Source: Planctomycetota bacterium (GTDB lineage Bacteria > Planctomycetota > JAMOSO01). From it: 11,718 bases of DNA. Every line of letters starts with the position of its first letter. Positions within the stretch are counted from its first letter, which is position 1. Position numbers and translations under genes: made by a program. The notes under the pieces were generated by a model that saw only the letters and a program-made list of their open reading frames with translations, made no database searches and had not been told where the DNA came from. Location of the stretch: positions 1 through 11,718 of the forward strand of contig JAMOSO010000026.1 of NCBI GenBank assembly GCA_027063065.1, read 5' to 3'. Shown in pieces: positions 5,515 to 11,718 of this stretch.

Positions 5515-8322
5515 TTAATTTCTCCCACAACATTGTTTATACTTTTTGCCAGATCCACAAGGGCAAGGTTCGTTGCGGCCTATTTTTTCTTCATTGTTGA
5601 TAATGGGTTCTATTGGTTCTTCATTAGGTGTAAATGATTCTCCTGCTTGTTGAGCTCTAGCTTGTGCTTCGGCGGCAGCTTGCATCATTGCAGCTTGTTC
5701 TGCAGCAGCATAAATACTTTGAGCTTCGGCATGGTTAATATCATTGGCATCCCAATGATTTTGTAGCGCCATATCCTGATTAGAGGCAATTTCTACTTTC
5801 ATAATTAATTCTGATACTCGATCACGAATATTATCAGCCATCTTATCAAAAAGCATAAAGCCTTCTTTTTTATACTCTTGTTTAGGGTCTTTGCCACCCA
5901 TAGCTCGTAAATTTATACCATCACGAAGATGATCCATATTACGCAAATGATCTTTCCAATTAGTGTCAAATGTTTCTAATAATACGTATTGCTCTACATC
6001 GTCAAATATTTCACCAAATTCAGCGCGACGTTTATTTAATTTTTCATCAGCTAAACTTTCTATTTTTTGACCTATAGAAATACGATCTAAATCTTTTATT
6101 TCATCATGGTTTATATCTAAGTCGTAACGCTGTTTTAATTCTTCACATAGTTTTTTTGCATCCCATTGACCTTTACGTTCTGGTACAAATGCGCTAATAG
6201 TACGGTTAACGCTTTTTTCTAGCATAGACTTAATCATTTCTGTTAAACCTTTTTTAGCTAAAATTTCAGAACGTTGTTCATAGATGATTGTGCGTTGGGT
6301 GTTCATTACTGCATCGTATTCAAGTAGATTTTTACGTATTTCAAAATTATGATTTTCTACTTTCTTTTGAGCTTTTTCTATTTGACGACTTAAGATATTT
6401 GCCTCAATTGGTTCTCCGTCTTTAAGTCCCATTTTTTGCATAAAATTGCGCACCCAGTCTCCGGCAAAGATTCTCATTAAATCGTCTTCAAGAGATAGGT
6501 AAAAACGCGATTCACCAACATCACCTTGTCGTCCTGACCTACCGCGTAATTGATTGTCAATACGGCGTGATTCGTGGCGTTCTGAACCAATTACATATAA
6601 TCCGCCCAGTTCGGCTACACCTTCGCCAAGTTTAATATCTGTTCCACGTCCCGCCATATTAGTAGCTATGGTTATAGCACCTTTTTGACCAGCTTTTAAA
6701 ATAATATCATTTTCACGGGCATGTTGTTTGGCGTTTAATACTTCGTGTTTAATCCCGTGTTTTGTAAATAATTTGCTTAAAATTTCAGAACGTTCAATAG
6801 CTACTGTACCAACTAAAACAGGTTGCCCTTTGGCATTGCGTTCTTTGACATCGATTGCAATAGCTTCCATTTTTTCGCGTTCTGAACCAAAGATTAAATC
6901 TGCCTTATCCATTCTAACTAATTTGCGGTTAGTGGGTATTTGCACCACATCTAAATTATATATAGATGCAAATTCTCCAGCTTCTGTCAAAGCGGTACCA
7001 GTCATTCCTGATAATTTATCGTATAATTTAAAGAAATTTTGAAATGTAATAGTGGCTAATGTTTGATTTTCTTTTTTAATTTCTACATTTTCTTTGGCTT
7101 CAATGGCTTGGTGTAAGCCATCCGACCAGCGTCTACCTGCCATTAAGCGACCAGTAAAATCATCCACAATAACTACTTCACCACCCTGAACAACATAGTC
7201 TTTATTTTTGGCATAAATATGATGCGCACGTAGAGCATTTTCTATTAAATGAGGCAAATCCATATGTTCGCCAGCATAAAAATTGTCTATACCAAAAAGT
7301 TTTTCACATTCGCTTATGCCTTCTTCATTTAAAATAGCTGATTTATCTTTTTCGCTTACTGTAAAATGTTTATCAACAATTAATTGGCGTACTACTTTAT
7401 CTACATCGTAATATCTAGCTGGGGTATCATCGGCTGGACCCGAAATAATTAATGGTGTACGTGCTTCATCAATTAAAATTGAGTCAACTTCGTCTACAAT
7501 ACAAAATCCACGCCGTTTTTGGCATTGTTCTTCAGCACTCATTTTCATGTTATCGCGCAGATAATCAAAGCCAAACTCATTGTTGGTACCATAGGTAATA
7601 TCGCAAGCGTATGCTTCAACACGCTCTTCGTTGTCCATATCAGATGTGATACAACCAACATTCATCCCTAAAAACTCATATGCTGGTCTCATCCAATCGG
7701 CGTCACGACTAGCTAAAAAATCATTGACAGTGATAACATGCACACCTTTTTCATTGAGTGCGTTTAAGTATGAAGGCAAGGTAGCAGCTAAAGTTTTACC
7801 TTCACCAGTCATCATTTCGGCAATATCGCCATTATGTAATACCATGCCAGCAATTAACTGTACTTCAAAGTGGCGATGTCTAAACGGTGGGACAGAAATA
7901 GGGTATAAATCTTTAATTTCTTGATAAAAGCTAGCAGATAAATTTATATCATTACTATTAACGCCATCATTTAGTTGTTCTAATGTTTTGTTGTAAATAT
8001 CTTGATTATGTATTAATTTTGTTTTATCAAAATTAAATTCAGATTTAAAAACGTTCCAGTTACCCAAACGGCGATCGGCTACTTCTCGCATAACGGCAAA
8101 GGCTTCTGGTAATATATCGTCTAAACTTTCTTTTTCGGAAAGTCGTGTTTTAAACTCGGTGGTTTTGCCTCTTAATTGCTCATCATCGAGTTGCGCAATG
8201 GTTTCACCTATTTTAGTAATATTTTCTGCATGAAAACGCAAATCACGAATTATACGATCATTGCGAGAACCAAATATTTTGGTGAGTATTTTGATTGTTG
8301 TATTTTGGATAGATTCTAGCAT
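5515..8322 (-). CDS. secA: preprotein translocase ATPase SecA
   Basis: SecA drives proteins through the SecYEG channel by ATP hydrolysis at the cytoplasmic membrane. The 935-residue frame is intact. It shows Walker A MTGEGKT (171-177), Walker B DEVD (277-280) followed by SILIDEARTP, the motor motif TNMAGRGTDIKLGEG, the QLRGRSGRQGD arginine-finger region, and a scaffold/wing region ending near residue 850. An Ala/Gln-rich linker follows, then a C-terminal zinc motif CPCGSGKKYKQCC (920-932) that binds SecB and/or membrane lipid. E. coli SecA is 901 residues. The extra length comes from an insert of about 60 residues (88-147) between REVADRRLG and RHRHFEVQL, upstream of Walker A. The start follows no clear Shine-Dalgarno, but LESIQNTTIKILTKIFGSRNDR fits the usual N-terminus. 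It is the first gene of a secA, mreD-like, phosphoesterase cluster and is divergent from rnhA. Confidence 0.98.
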   Translation of the reverse strand: MLESIQNTTIKILTKIFGSRNDRIIRDLRFHAENITKIGETIAQLDDEQLRGKTTEFKTRLSEKESLDDILPEAFAVMREVADRRLGNWNVFKSEFNFDKTKLIHNQDIYNKTLEQLNDGVNSNDINLSASFYQEIKDLYPISVPPFRHRHFEVQLIAGMVLHNGDIAEMMTGEGKTLAATLPSYLNALNEKGVHVITVNDFLASRDADWMRPAYEFLGMNVGCITSDMDNEERVEAYACDITYGTNNEFGFDYLRDNMKMSAEEQCQKRRGFCIVDEVDSILIDEARTPLIISGPADDTPARYYDVDKVVRQLIVDKHFTVSEKDKSAILNEEGISECEKLFGIDNFYAGEHMDLPHLIENALRAHHIYAKNKDYVVQGGEVVIVDDFTGRLMAGRRWSDGLHQAIEAKENVEIKKENQTLATITFQNFFKLYDKLSGMTGTALTEAGEFASIYNLDVVQIPTNRKLVRMDKADLIFGSEREKMEAIAIDVKERNAKGQPVLVGTVAIERSEILSKLFTKHGIKHEVLNAKQHARENDIILKAGQKGAITIATNMAGRGTDIKLGEGVAELGGLYVIGSERHESRRIDNQLRGRSGRQGDVGESRFYLSLEDDLMRIFAGDWVRNFMQKMGLKDGEPIEANILSRQIEKAQKKVENHNFEIRKNLLEYDAVMNTQRTIIYEQRSEILAKKGLTEMIKSMLEKSVNRTISAFVPERKGQWDAKKLCEELKQRYDLDINHDEIKDLDRISIGQKIESLADEKLNKRRAEFGEIFDDVEQYVLLETFDTNWKDHLRNMDHLRDGINLRAMGGKDPKQEYKKEGFMLFDKMADNIRDRVSELIMKVEIASNQDMALQNHWDANDINHAEAQSIYAAAEQAAMMQAAAEAQARAQQAGESFTPNEEPIEPIINNEEKIGRNEPCPCGSGKKYKQCCGRN

Positions 8323-8324
8323 AG

Positions 8325-8354
8325 TTGAAAGATTGTAGGGTTAATAAGTATTAT
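8325..8354 (+). promoter_or_regulatory. candidate rnhA promoter
   Basis: TTGAAA (8325-8330), an 18-bp spacer and TATTAT (8349-8354) each match the sigma-70 consensus at five of six positions. The predicted transcript would start near 8361, leaving a leader of about 47 bases before rnhA. The 85-bp gap also has to hold the secA promoter; a minus-strand TATAAT occurs at 8389-8394 but without a good -35 partner. Confidence 0.35.
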
Positions 8355-8407
8355 TTTCCAGTATTTTCCCTTGCTTTATATATAGTTAATTATAACCTTG
8401 AGTTTTT

Positions 8408-8860
8408 ATGAAAAAAGTACACTTATATACTGATGGAGCTTGCTCTGGAAATCCAGGTCCTGGAGGGTGGGGTGCCGTGTTAGAATTTACACACGAAGGG
8501 CATGTTTACACTAAAGAGTTACAAGGTGGCGAGGTAAATAGCACTAATAATCGCATGGAAATGCGTGCTGTTATTGAAGGCCTTAAAATATTAAAAGAGC
8601 CTTGTGAAGTTATTTTGACTACAGATTCATCTTACGTTAAAGACGGTATTACAAAATGGGTTTATGCATGGCAACGCAATGGTTGGCAGACATCTGCAAA
8701 AAAACCTGTTAAAAATAAAGAAATTTGGCTTGAGATGTTAGAGCAAACTAAACGTCATAAAATCACTTGGAAATGGATAAAAGGTCATAGTGGTCATCCA
8801 CAGAATGAACGTTGTGATAAATTAGCCACTGATTGGGTAAAAAAAATAAAGACAGCATAA
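8408..8860 (+). CDS. rnhA: ribonuclease HI
   Basis: This 150-residue enzyme cuts the RNA strand of RNA-DNA hybrids, removing R-loops and primer remnants. The catalytic set is complete: D9 in LYTDGACSGNPGPGGWG, E51 in NRMEMRA, D73 in TTDSSYV, and D137 in ERCDKLA, with the loop histidine H127 in IKGHSGH. The basic/Trp handle region VYAWQRNGWQTSAKKPVKNK (85-104) typical of E. coli-type RNase HI is present. The length matches the family (E. coli 155). The start is the only Met before the first catalytic strand; its upstream sequence TTGAG is a poor ribosome site. It is transcribed alone, divergent from secA, and ends at the hairpin shared with the HU gene. Confidence 0.98.
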   Translation: MKKVHLYTDGACSGNPGPGGWGAVLEFTHEGHVYTKELQGGEVNSTNNRMEMRAVIEGLKILKEPCEVILTTDSSYVKDGITKWVYAWQRNGWQTSAKKPVKNKEIWLEMLEQTKRHKITWKWIKGHSGHPQNERCDKLATDWVKKIKTA

Positions 8861-8894
8861 AAAACCCAATCTTATAACGTTTAGATTGGGTTTT
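8861..8894. terminator. bidirectional intrinsic terminator between rnhA and the HU gene
   Basis: A perfect 12-bp stem, AAAACCCAATCT (8861-8872) and AGATTGGGTTTT (8883-8894), encloses a 10-base loop. The A-run on the left and the T-run on the right give a U-tract in both directions, so the hairpin serves rnhA on the plus strand and the HU gene on the minus strand. It begins immediately after the rnhA stop codon and ends 23 bp before the HU stop. Confidence 0.9.
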
Positions 8895-8917
8895 ATAAAT
8901 TAATTATATTTTGATTT

Positions 8918-9199
8918 TTATAATACGGCGTCTTTAGCAGCTTTAGCAATACGAAATTTTAAAACAGTTTTAGCTGGAATATCAATCTCTTCGCCAGTAG
9001 CAGGATTGCGTCCCTTGCGTGCGGCGCGTTCTTGTTTAACTAATTTGCCAAGTCCTGGAATGGTAAAACCTTTATCTGCTTCGGCATAGGCAAGTTTAAC
9101 CAATTCTTCCACGACTAAGGTAACATCTTTTTTGCTAAGCTCTGTTGTTTCAGACAATGCAGTTAGAATTTGATTTTTTGTCAATGCTTTTTCAGCCAT
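8918..9199 (-). CDS. HU-family nucleoid DNA-binding protein
   Basis: This 93-residue protein belongs to the HU/IHF family of dimeric proteins that bend DNA and organise the nucleoid. N-terminal helices (8-44) are followed by GFTIPGLGKLV (44-54) and the DNA-minor-groove beta arm around RKGRNPATGEEIDIP (61-75), which contains the conserved GRNPxTG motif. The tail KFRIAKAAKDAVL matches the family end. The start is supported by a strong Shine-Dalgarno, AGGAG (complement of 9206-9210), the best in the window, which suggests high expression. HU proteins often assist iteron-type origins, though nothing here shows that this one does. HU and IHF subtypes cannot be separated confidently by eye, so no symbol is given. 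Confidence 0.95.
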   Translation of the reverse strand: MAEKALTKNQILTALSETTELSKKDVTLVVEELVKLAYAEADKGFTIPGLGKLVKQERAARKGRNPATGEEIDIPAKTVLKFRIAKAAKDAVL

Positions 9200-9252
9200 A
9201 GTTTTCTCCTAAGGAAAATGGTTTAAATGGCAATCACAATAGCATAAAAATG

Positions 9253-9258
9253 ATTATA
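9253..9258 (-). promoter_or_regulatory. candidate -10 element for the HU gene
   Basis: A perfect TATAAT occurs on the minus strand here, 54 bp upstream of the HU start. The corresponding -35 region is a T-rich, poor match to TTGACA, so the assignment is tentative. The same 150-bp gap must also drive the yacG operon rightward; I see no clear plus-strand promoter in it. Confidence 0.25.
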
Positions 9259-9360
9259 AAACCAAGAAAATATTAAAAAATCACATTATGCAAAGAGGTG
9301 TATTTTAATATTAAATTTCTTTTATTGAGAAATATTTATCTAAATGTTATGATTAAAAAT

Positions 9361-9528
9361 ATGAAATATCAATGTCCAAAATGTGGTGCAGAGGTTAATT
9401 ACCCTGCTGATAAAGATTTTCCTTTTTGTTCTAAGCGTTGTCGTCTTATGGATTTAGGTGCTTGGAGTGAAGGGGAGTACAAAATAAGTAGACCCATAGA
9501 AGAGCGTGATTTAGAAGGCGGAGATTGA
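9361..9528 (+). CDS. yacG: YacG-like zinc-finger protein (DNA gyrase inhibitor family)
   Basis: This small protein has the four-cysteine zinc site of YacG: CPKC (Cys5, Cys8) and CSKRC (Cys23, Cys27), followed by the family motif RLMDLGAWSEGEYKIS. In E. coli YacG binds GyrB and inhibits gyrase; that role is assumed here from the family. The 55-residue length fits (E. coli 65). The frame is open upstream to a GTG at 9298, and another ATG is at 9349. The extra N-terminal residues from 9298 are hydrophobic and unlike the family, so I chose 9361, with 9349 equally possible. The AAAGAGG at 9292-9298 is too close to the GTG to serve it. The stop overlaps the coaB start by one base (TGATG). Confidence 0.85.
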   Translation: MKYQCPKCGAEVNYPADKDFPFCSKRCRLMDLGAWSEGEYKISRPIEERDLEGGD

Positions 9529-10163
9529 TGCCTAAAATTGTGATTACCTCTGGTGGCACTAGGGAATATATAGATGATGTACGCTATATAACTAATGTTT
9601 CTACTGGTAGTTTAGGGGCTAAGATAGCGGATGTTTTTGCTAAAAATAATTGGCAAGTAACATTAATCCATGGTGTTGATGCTAAGATACCAAAAAGTAA
9701 AGTTAATTTAATACCTATAGTTAGTGCTAAAAATGCACAAGAAACAATACTAGATTATATCACTAAAAATAAGGTAGATGTTATTATTCATTTAATGGCT
9801 GTGGCAGATTATGCTCCTTATTTTGAAGATGGTAAAATATCATCAAATAAAAATGAACTTGTTATTAAATGCTATCCTACTCAAAAAATTTTGCCAGAGA
9901 TAAAAAAAATATCTTCTCAATCTCTTGTAGTTTCTTTTAAATTAGAAAAAAATATCACCATCGAAGAACTACGCAAACGGGGGATAAATTCTTTACAAAA
10001 TGCAAAAGCAGATTATGTAGTGATAAATGACTTAACAAATATTGACACAAGAAAGCATCATGCTGAAATTTTAGATAAAAGGGGTAATACTATTGTGTCG
10101 TTAAATAATAAATCAGCCATTGCTAATGCATTGTTTGATTTATTACAAAAGAGAAATTTATGA
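9528..10163 (+). CDS. coaB: stand-alone phosphopantothenate--cysteine ligase (CoaB)
   Basis: This 211-residue protein is a DFP-type domain that joins 4'-phosphopantothenate and cysteine in coenzyme A synthesis. It opens with [19 protein letters not shown] (5-23) and STGSLG (25-30), then shows [12 protein letters not shown] (87-98), [11 protein letters not shown] (102-112), VVSFKLE (134-140) and [10 protein letters not shown] (161-170). It lacks the N-terminal flavoprotein CoaC half found in the usual CoaBC fusion. The KISS segment in place of KIKK, and the HxMAVADY form, match the separate CoaB seen in streptococci and similar bacteria. A TTG at 9525 is also in frame, but the ATG at 9528, overlapping the yacG stop and preceded by GGCGGAG (9517-9523), is the better start. 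CoaC must be encoded elsewhere. The gene overlaps fcl by 4 bp. Confidence 0.88.
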   Translation: MPKIVITSGGTREYIDDVRYITNVSTGSLGAKIADVFAKNNWQVTLIHGVDAKIPKSKVNLIPIVSAKNAQETILDYITKNKVDVIIHLMAVADYAPYFEDGKISSNKNELVIKCYPTQKILPEIKKISSQSLVVSFKLEKNITIEELRKRGINSLQNAKADYVVINDLTNIDTRKHHAEILDKRGNTIVSLNNKSAIANALFDLLQKRNL

Positions 10164-11104
10164 GTATAAAAGTATATATAGCAGGTCATCATGGTATGGT
10201 AGGCAGTGCAATATTAAGAGCTTTACAAAGTGCTGCAGGTAACTATAAAATCATAACTAAAACACGTGCTGAATTAGATTTATGTGATGCAATGGCTGTA
10301 GCTAATTTTTTTGCAAAAGAACAGCCGGATTGGGTTTTTTTAGCAGCAGCTAAGGTTGGAGGTATTTATGCAAACAATACTTATCCAGTTGAATTTTTAT
10401 TAGAAAATACAAAAATACAAAATAATATTATTGAAAATTCATATAAACAAAATGTTAAAAAATTATTATTTTTAGGCTCAAGTTGTATTTATCCCAAGTT
10501 TGCTCCGCAGCCCATGTCTGAAGATTGTCTTTTAACATCTGAATTAGAGCCCACTAATGAAGCTTACGCCTTGGCAAAAATAACCGGTATAAAATTATGT
10601 AATGCCTATAATAAGGAATATGGAACAGATTATATATCGGTAATGCCAACAAACTTATATGGTATAAATGATAATTATGATAAAGAAAATGCCCATGTGA
10701 TTCCTATGTTAATGCGCAGATTTCACGAAGCTAAAAAAGCTAACTTAAGCGAGGTAGTGGTTTGGGGCACAGGTAAGCCTAAAAGAGAATTTTTATATAG
10801 TGATGATTTGGCAAGTGCTTGTATTTATCTTATGCAAAATAAATCTGCTAAAGATATAGGTACTCATATTAATATAGGCACAGGTACAGATGTGACTATT
10901 TTAGAATTGGCAACAGCCATAGCAAATACAGTTGACTATAAAGGTAGATTAACCTTAGATACTAATAAGCCAGATGGAACACCCAGAAAACTTTTAGATG
11001 TAAGTCGTTTAAACAACTTAGGATGGAAAGCTAAAATCACCTTAGAAGAAGGCTTAAAATTGGCATATCAGGATTTTTTAAATAATGCAGATGTTAGATT
11101 GTGA
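10160..11104 (+). CDS. fcl: GDP-L-fucose synthase
   Basis: This 314-residue SDR-superfamily epimerase/reductase converts GDP-4-keto-6-deoxy-D-mannose to GDP-L-fucose with NADPH, supplying fucose for surface glycans. It has the Rossmann motif [10 protein letters not shown] (8-17), [13 protein letters not shown] (61-73), SSCIYP (107-112), the YxxxK pair Y136/K140 in [10 protein letters not shown], and [18 protein letters not shown]. Ser107, Cys109, Tyr136, Lys140 and His179 all fall at the residue numbers of the E. coli enzyme. The C-terminal [16 protein letters not shown] is also diagnostic. It starts inside coaB through an ATGA overlap, so it is translationally coupled. The partner gmd is not in the window. 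Placing a sugar-nucleotide gene in a CoA/gyrase-inhibitor operon is unusual. Confidence 0.96.
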   Translation: MSIKVYIAGHHGMVGSAILRALQSAAGNYKIITKTRAELDLCDAMAVANFFAKEQPDWVFLAAAKVGGIYANNTYPVEFLLENTKIQNNIIENSYKQNVKKLLFLGSSCIYPKFAPQPMSEDCLLTSELEPTNEAYALAKITGIKLCNAYNKEYGTDYISVMPTNLYGINDNYDKENAHVIPMLMRRFHEAKKANLSEVVVWGTGKPKREFLYSDDLASACIYLMQNKSAKDIGTHINIGTGTDVTILELATAIANTVDYKGRLTLDTNKPDGTPRKLLDVSRLNNLGWKAKITLEEGLKLAYQDFLNNADVRL

Positions 11105-11214
11105 ATATTTAGTTGTTCCCAAAAAATAAATAGTTGCTAATAAAAATCGACTATAGTATTTGCATAAAAGGAATCGAAAATATCCATAAAATATCGTCAG
11201 CACTCAGCATAATT

Positions 11215-11235
11215 TAAGGCTAAATTATAGCCTTA
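11215..11235. terminator. weak hairpin downstream of fcl, possible terminator
   Basis: TAAGGCTA (11215-11222) and TAGCCTTA (11228-11235) form a perfect 8-bp stem with a 5-base loop. It lies 111 bp after the fcl stop. The following bases, GAAGTTTTGAG, give only four T's, so termination would be inefficient. It could equally be a relic of the adjacent decayed insertion element. Confidence 0.3.
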
Positions 11236-11281
11236 GAAGTTTTGAGTGGTCAAAATATATTAAGTGAACTAGTTAAGTAAT

Positions 11282-11475
11282 CATCAGCTTTATTTTCTAA
11301 AGGCAGTAGCCAATTAGATAAAAATGACAATCAAGTCAAAAGTTCATATTTATTTGGTAGCTATTATGGATTGGTACAGTAAAAAAAATTAGTTTTAGGA
11401 GTTAAAATGTCTACTTTAATGCATATGAATTTATAAATGAAGCAAATTAGTGAAGGACTACTACGTAGTGGTTAA
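11282..11475 (+). pseudogene. remnant of an IS3-family transposase (OrfB catalytic core)
   Basis: Reading across frames recovers an OrfB-like piece. HQLYFLK (11282-11302) is followed by SQLDKNDNQV in a shifted frame, resembling the YLLKxLxIxRPNQVW segment that precedes the first catalytic Asp. Next comes IYLVAIMDWYSKK (11348-11386), nearly identical to the YLVAIMDWYSRK hallmark of IS3 transposases. After an 8-A run (11381-11388) the frame shifts back and continues VLGVKMSTLMHMNL (11392-11433), matching the VLSWRLSNTMD region. Stops follow at 11434 and 11473. The catalytic TDITY and DxGSQ motifs, orfA and the terminal inverted repeats are not visible. This is a short, non-functional remnant, and its borders are approximate. 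Confidence 0.7.
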
Positions 11476-11543
11476 TTATCTTTTTAAATTTAATGATTGT
11501 TTTTTTTATTTATAATTAAAATTCTCAGTTATAGAGGATCACT

Positions 11544-11718
11544 TTAAATCTCTTGCCATTCAAAAGATGTTATATTGCGTTGATTTCTATCAAAAATTAT
11601 GCCAATAATATAGCATTCGCCAGTATATTTTTGAAAGTATTTTTTAGCTTTAATTTGCTCTAAAGGGTCTTTGCCTTGCATTTTAAATTCAAAAATAAAA
11701 GTTCTATTATTACATTGG
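11544..11718 (-). CDS. C-terminus of a PD-(D/E)XK nuclease-domain protein (partial)
   Basis: The reverse strand encodes the last 57 residues of a gene that runs off the right edge. It reads FIFEFKMQGKDPLEQIKAKK, then YFQKYTGECYIIGIIFDRN, and ends in TSFEWQEI. The E-x-K of FEFK, then a Leu-Glu-Gln-Ile-Lys-x-Lys-x-Tyr helix and a hydrophobic strand ending in FDRNxRNI, match the C-terminal PD-(D/E)XK domain (DUF1703 type). In many bacteria that domain is fused to an AAA-ATPase-like domain. Such genes are common in gut and symbiotic bacteria, often in many copies, and their role is unknown. The N-terminal ATPase part is expected beyond the window. Confidence 0.75.
   Translation of the reverse strand, partial: QCNNRTFIFEFKMQGKDPLEQIKAKKYFQKYTGECYIIGIIFDRNQRNITSFEWQEI

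Noticed and set aside
6728-7042. Plus-strand open frame of 104 codons antisense to secA
   Set aside because: Antisense shadow of conserved SecA coding sequence; composition and motifs show no independent gene.
7631-7924. Plus-strand open frame of 97 codons antisense to secA
   Set aside because: Antisense to the SecA nucleotide-binding domain, with no recognisable protein features.
9298-9360. GTG-initiated N-terminal extension of YacG
   Set aside because: The added residues are hydrophobic and outside the family's usual length, and the AAAGAGG sequence overlaps the GTG itself rather than preceding it by a normal spacing.
9525-9527. TTG as the coaB start codon
   Set aside because: The next codon is ATG with a TGATG overlap and a purine-rich ribosome site at suitable distance; the TTG would add only one residue.
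11407-11436. Tiny ORF with a good upstream AGGAG (MSTLMHMNL)
   Set aside because: It is explained as part of the decayed IS3 transposase segment rather than a real small gene.

Overview
The window is a strongly AT-rich bacterial segment that mixes ordinary housekeeping genes with a plasmid-style replication locus. No marker fixes the taxon. A zinc-site-less UroD-family protein divergent from an AraC regulator, a SecA with a long N-terminal insert and a CPC/CC zinc tail, a stand-alone CoaB and a YacG homologue together fit best with a Lentisphaerota/PVC-type bacterium, possibly one with a symbiotic, AT-drifted genome. This placement is inference.

Layout. Positions 1-399 are a non-coding, very AT-rich stretch with degenerate iteron-like repeats and a 12-bp palindrome, directly upstream of a plasmid-type replication initiator (RPA family, 400-2232). 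This looks like a Rep origin and its initiator. Next come an AraC regulator (2252-3100, minus) and a divergent UroD-family protein (3186-4175, plus). The latter has lost the zinc-binding His/Cys motif of the methyltransferase branch and is not HemE. A minus-strand cluster follows in the order secA, mreD-like gene, metallophosphoesterase (8322 down to 4206), linking protein export, cell-wall elongation and a small phosphoesterase. Divergent from secA is rnhA (RNase HI). It converges on an HU-type DNA-binding protein gene across a perfect 12-bp bidirectional terminator hairpin. A tight plus-strand operon comes next: yacG, a stand-alone coaB of the 'KISS' type, and fcl (GDP-L-fucose synthase), with 1-bp and 4-bp overlaps.

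The right end (11105-11718) is a decayed accessory patch. It holds a frameshifted remnant of an IS3-family transposase (OrfB catalytic core) and, at the edge, the C-terminus of a PD-(D/E)XK nuclease-domain protein on the minus strand.

Most worth a second look: the RepA-plus-iteron locus close to secA, which is either an integrated plasmid, a chromid or an unusual chromosomal origin; the UroD-family protein without metal ligands beside its likely regulator; and the roughly 60-residue insert in SecA.
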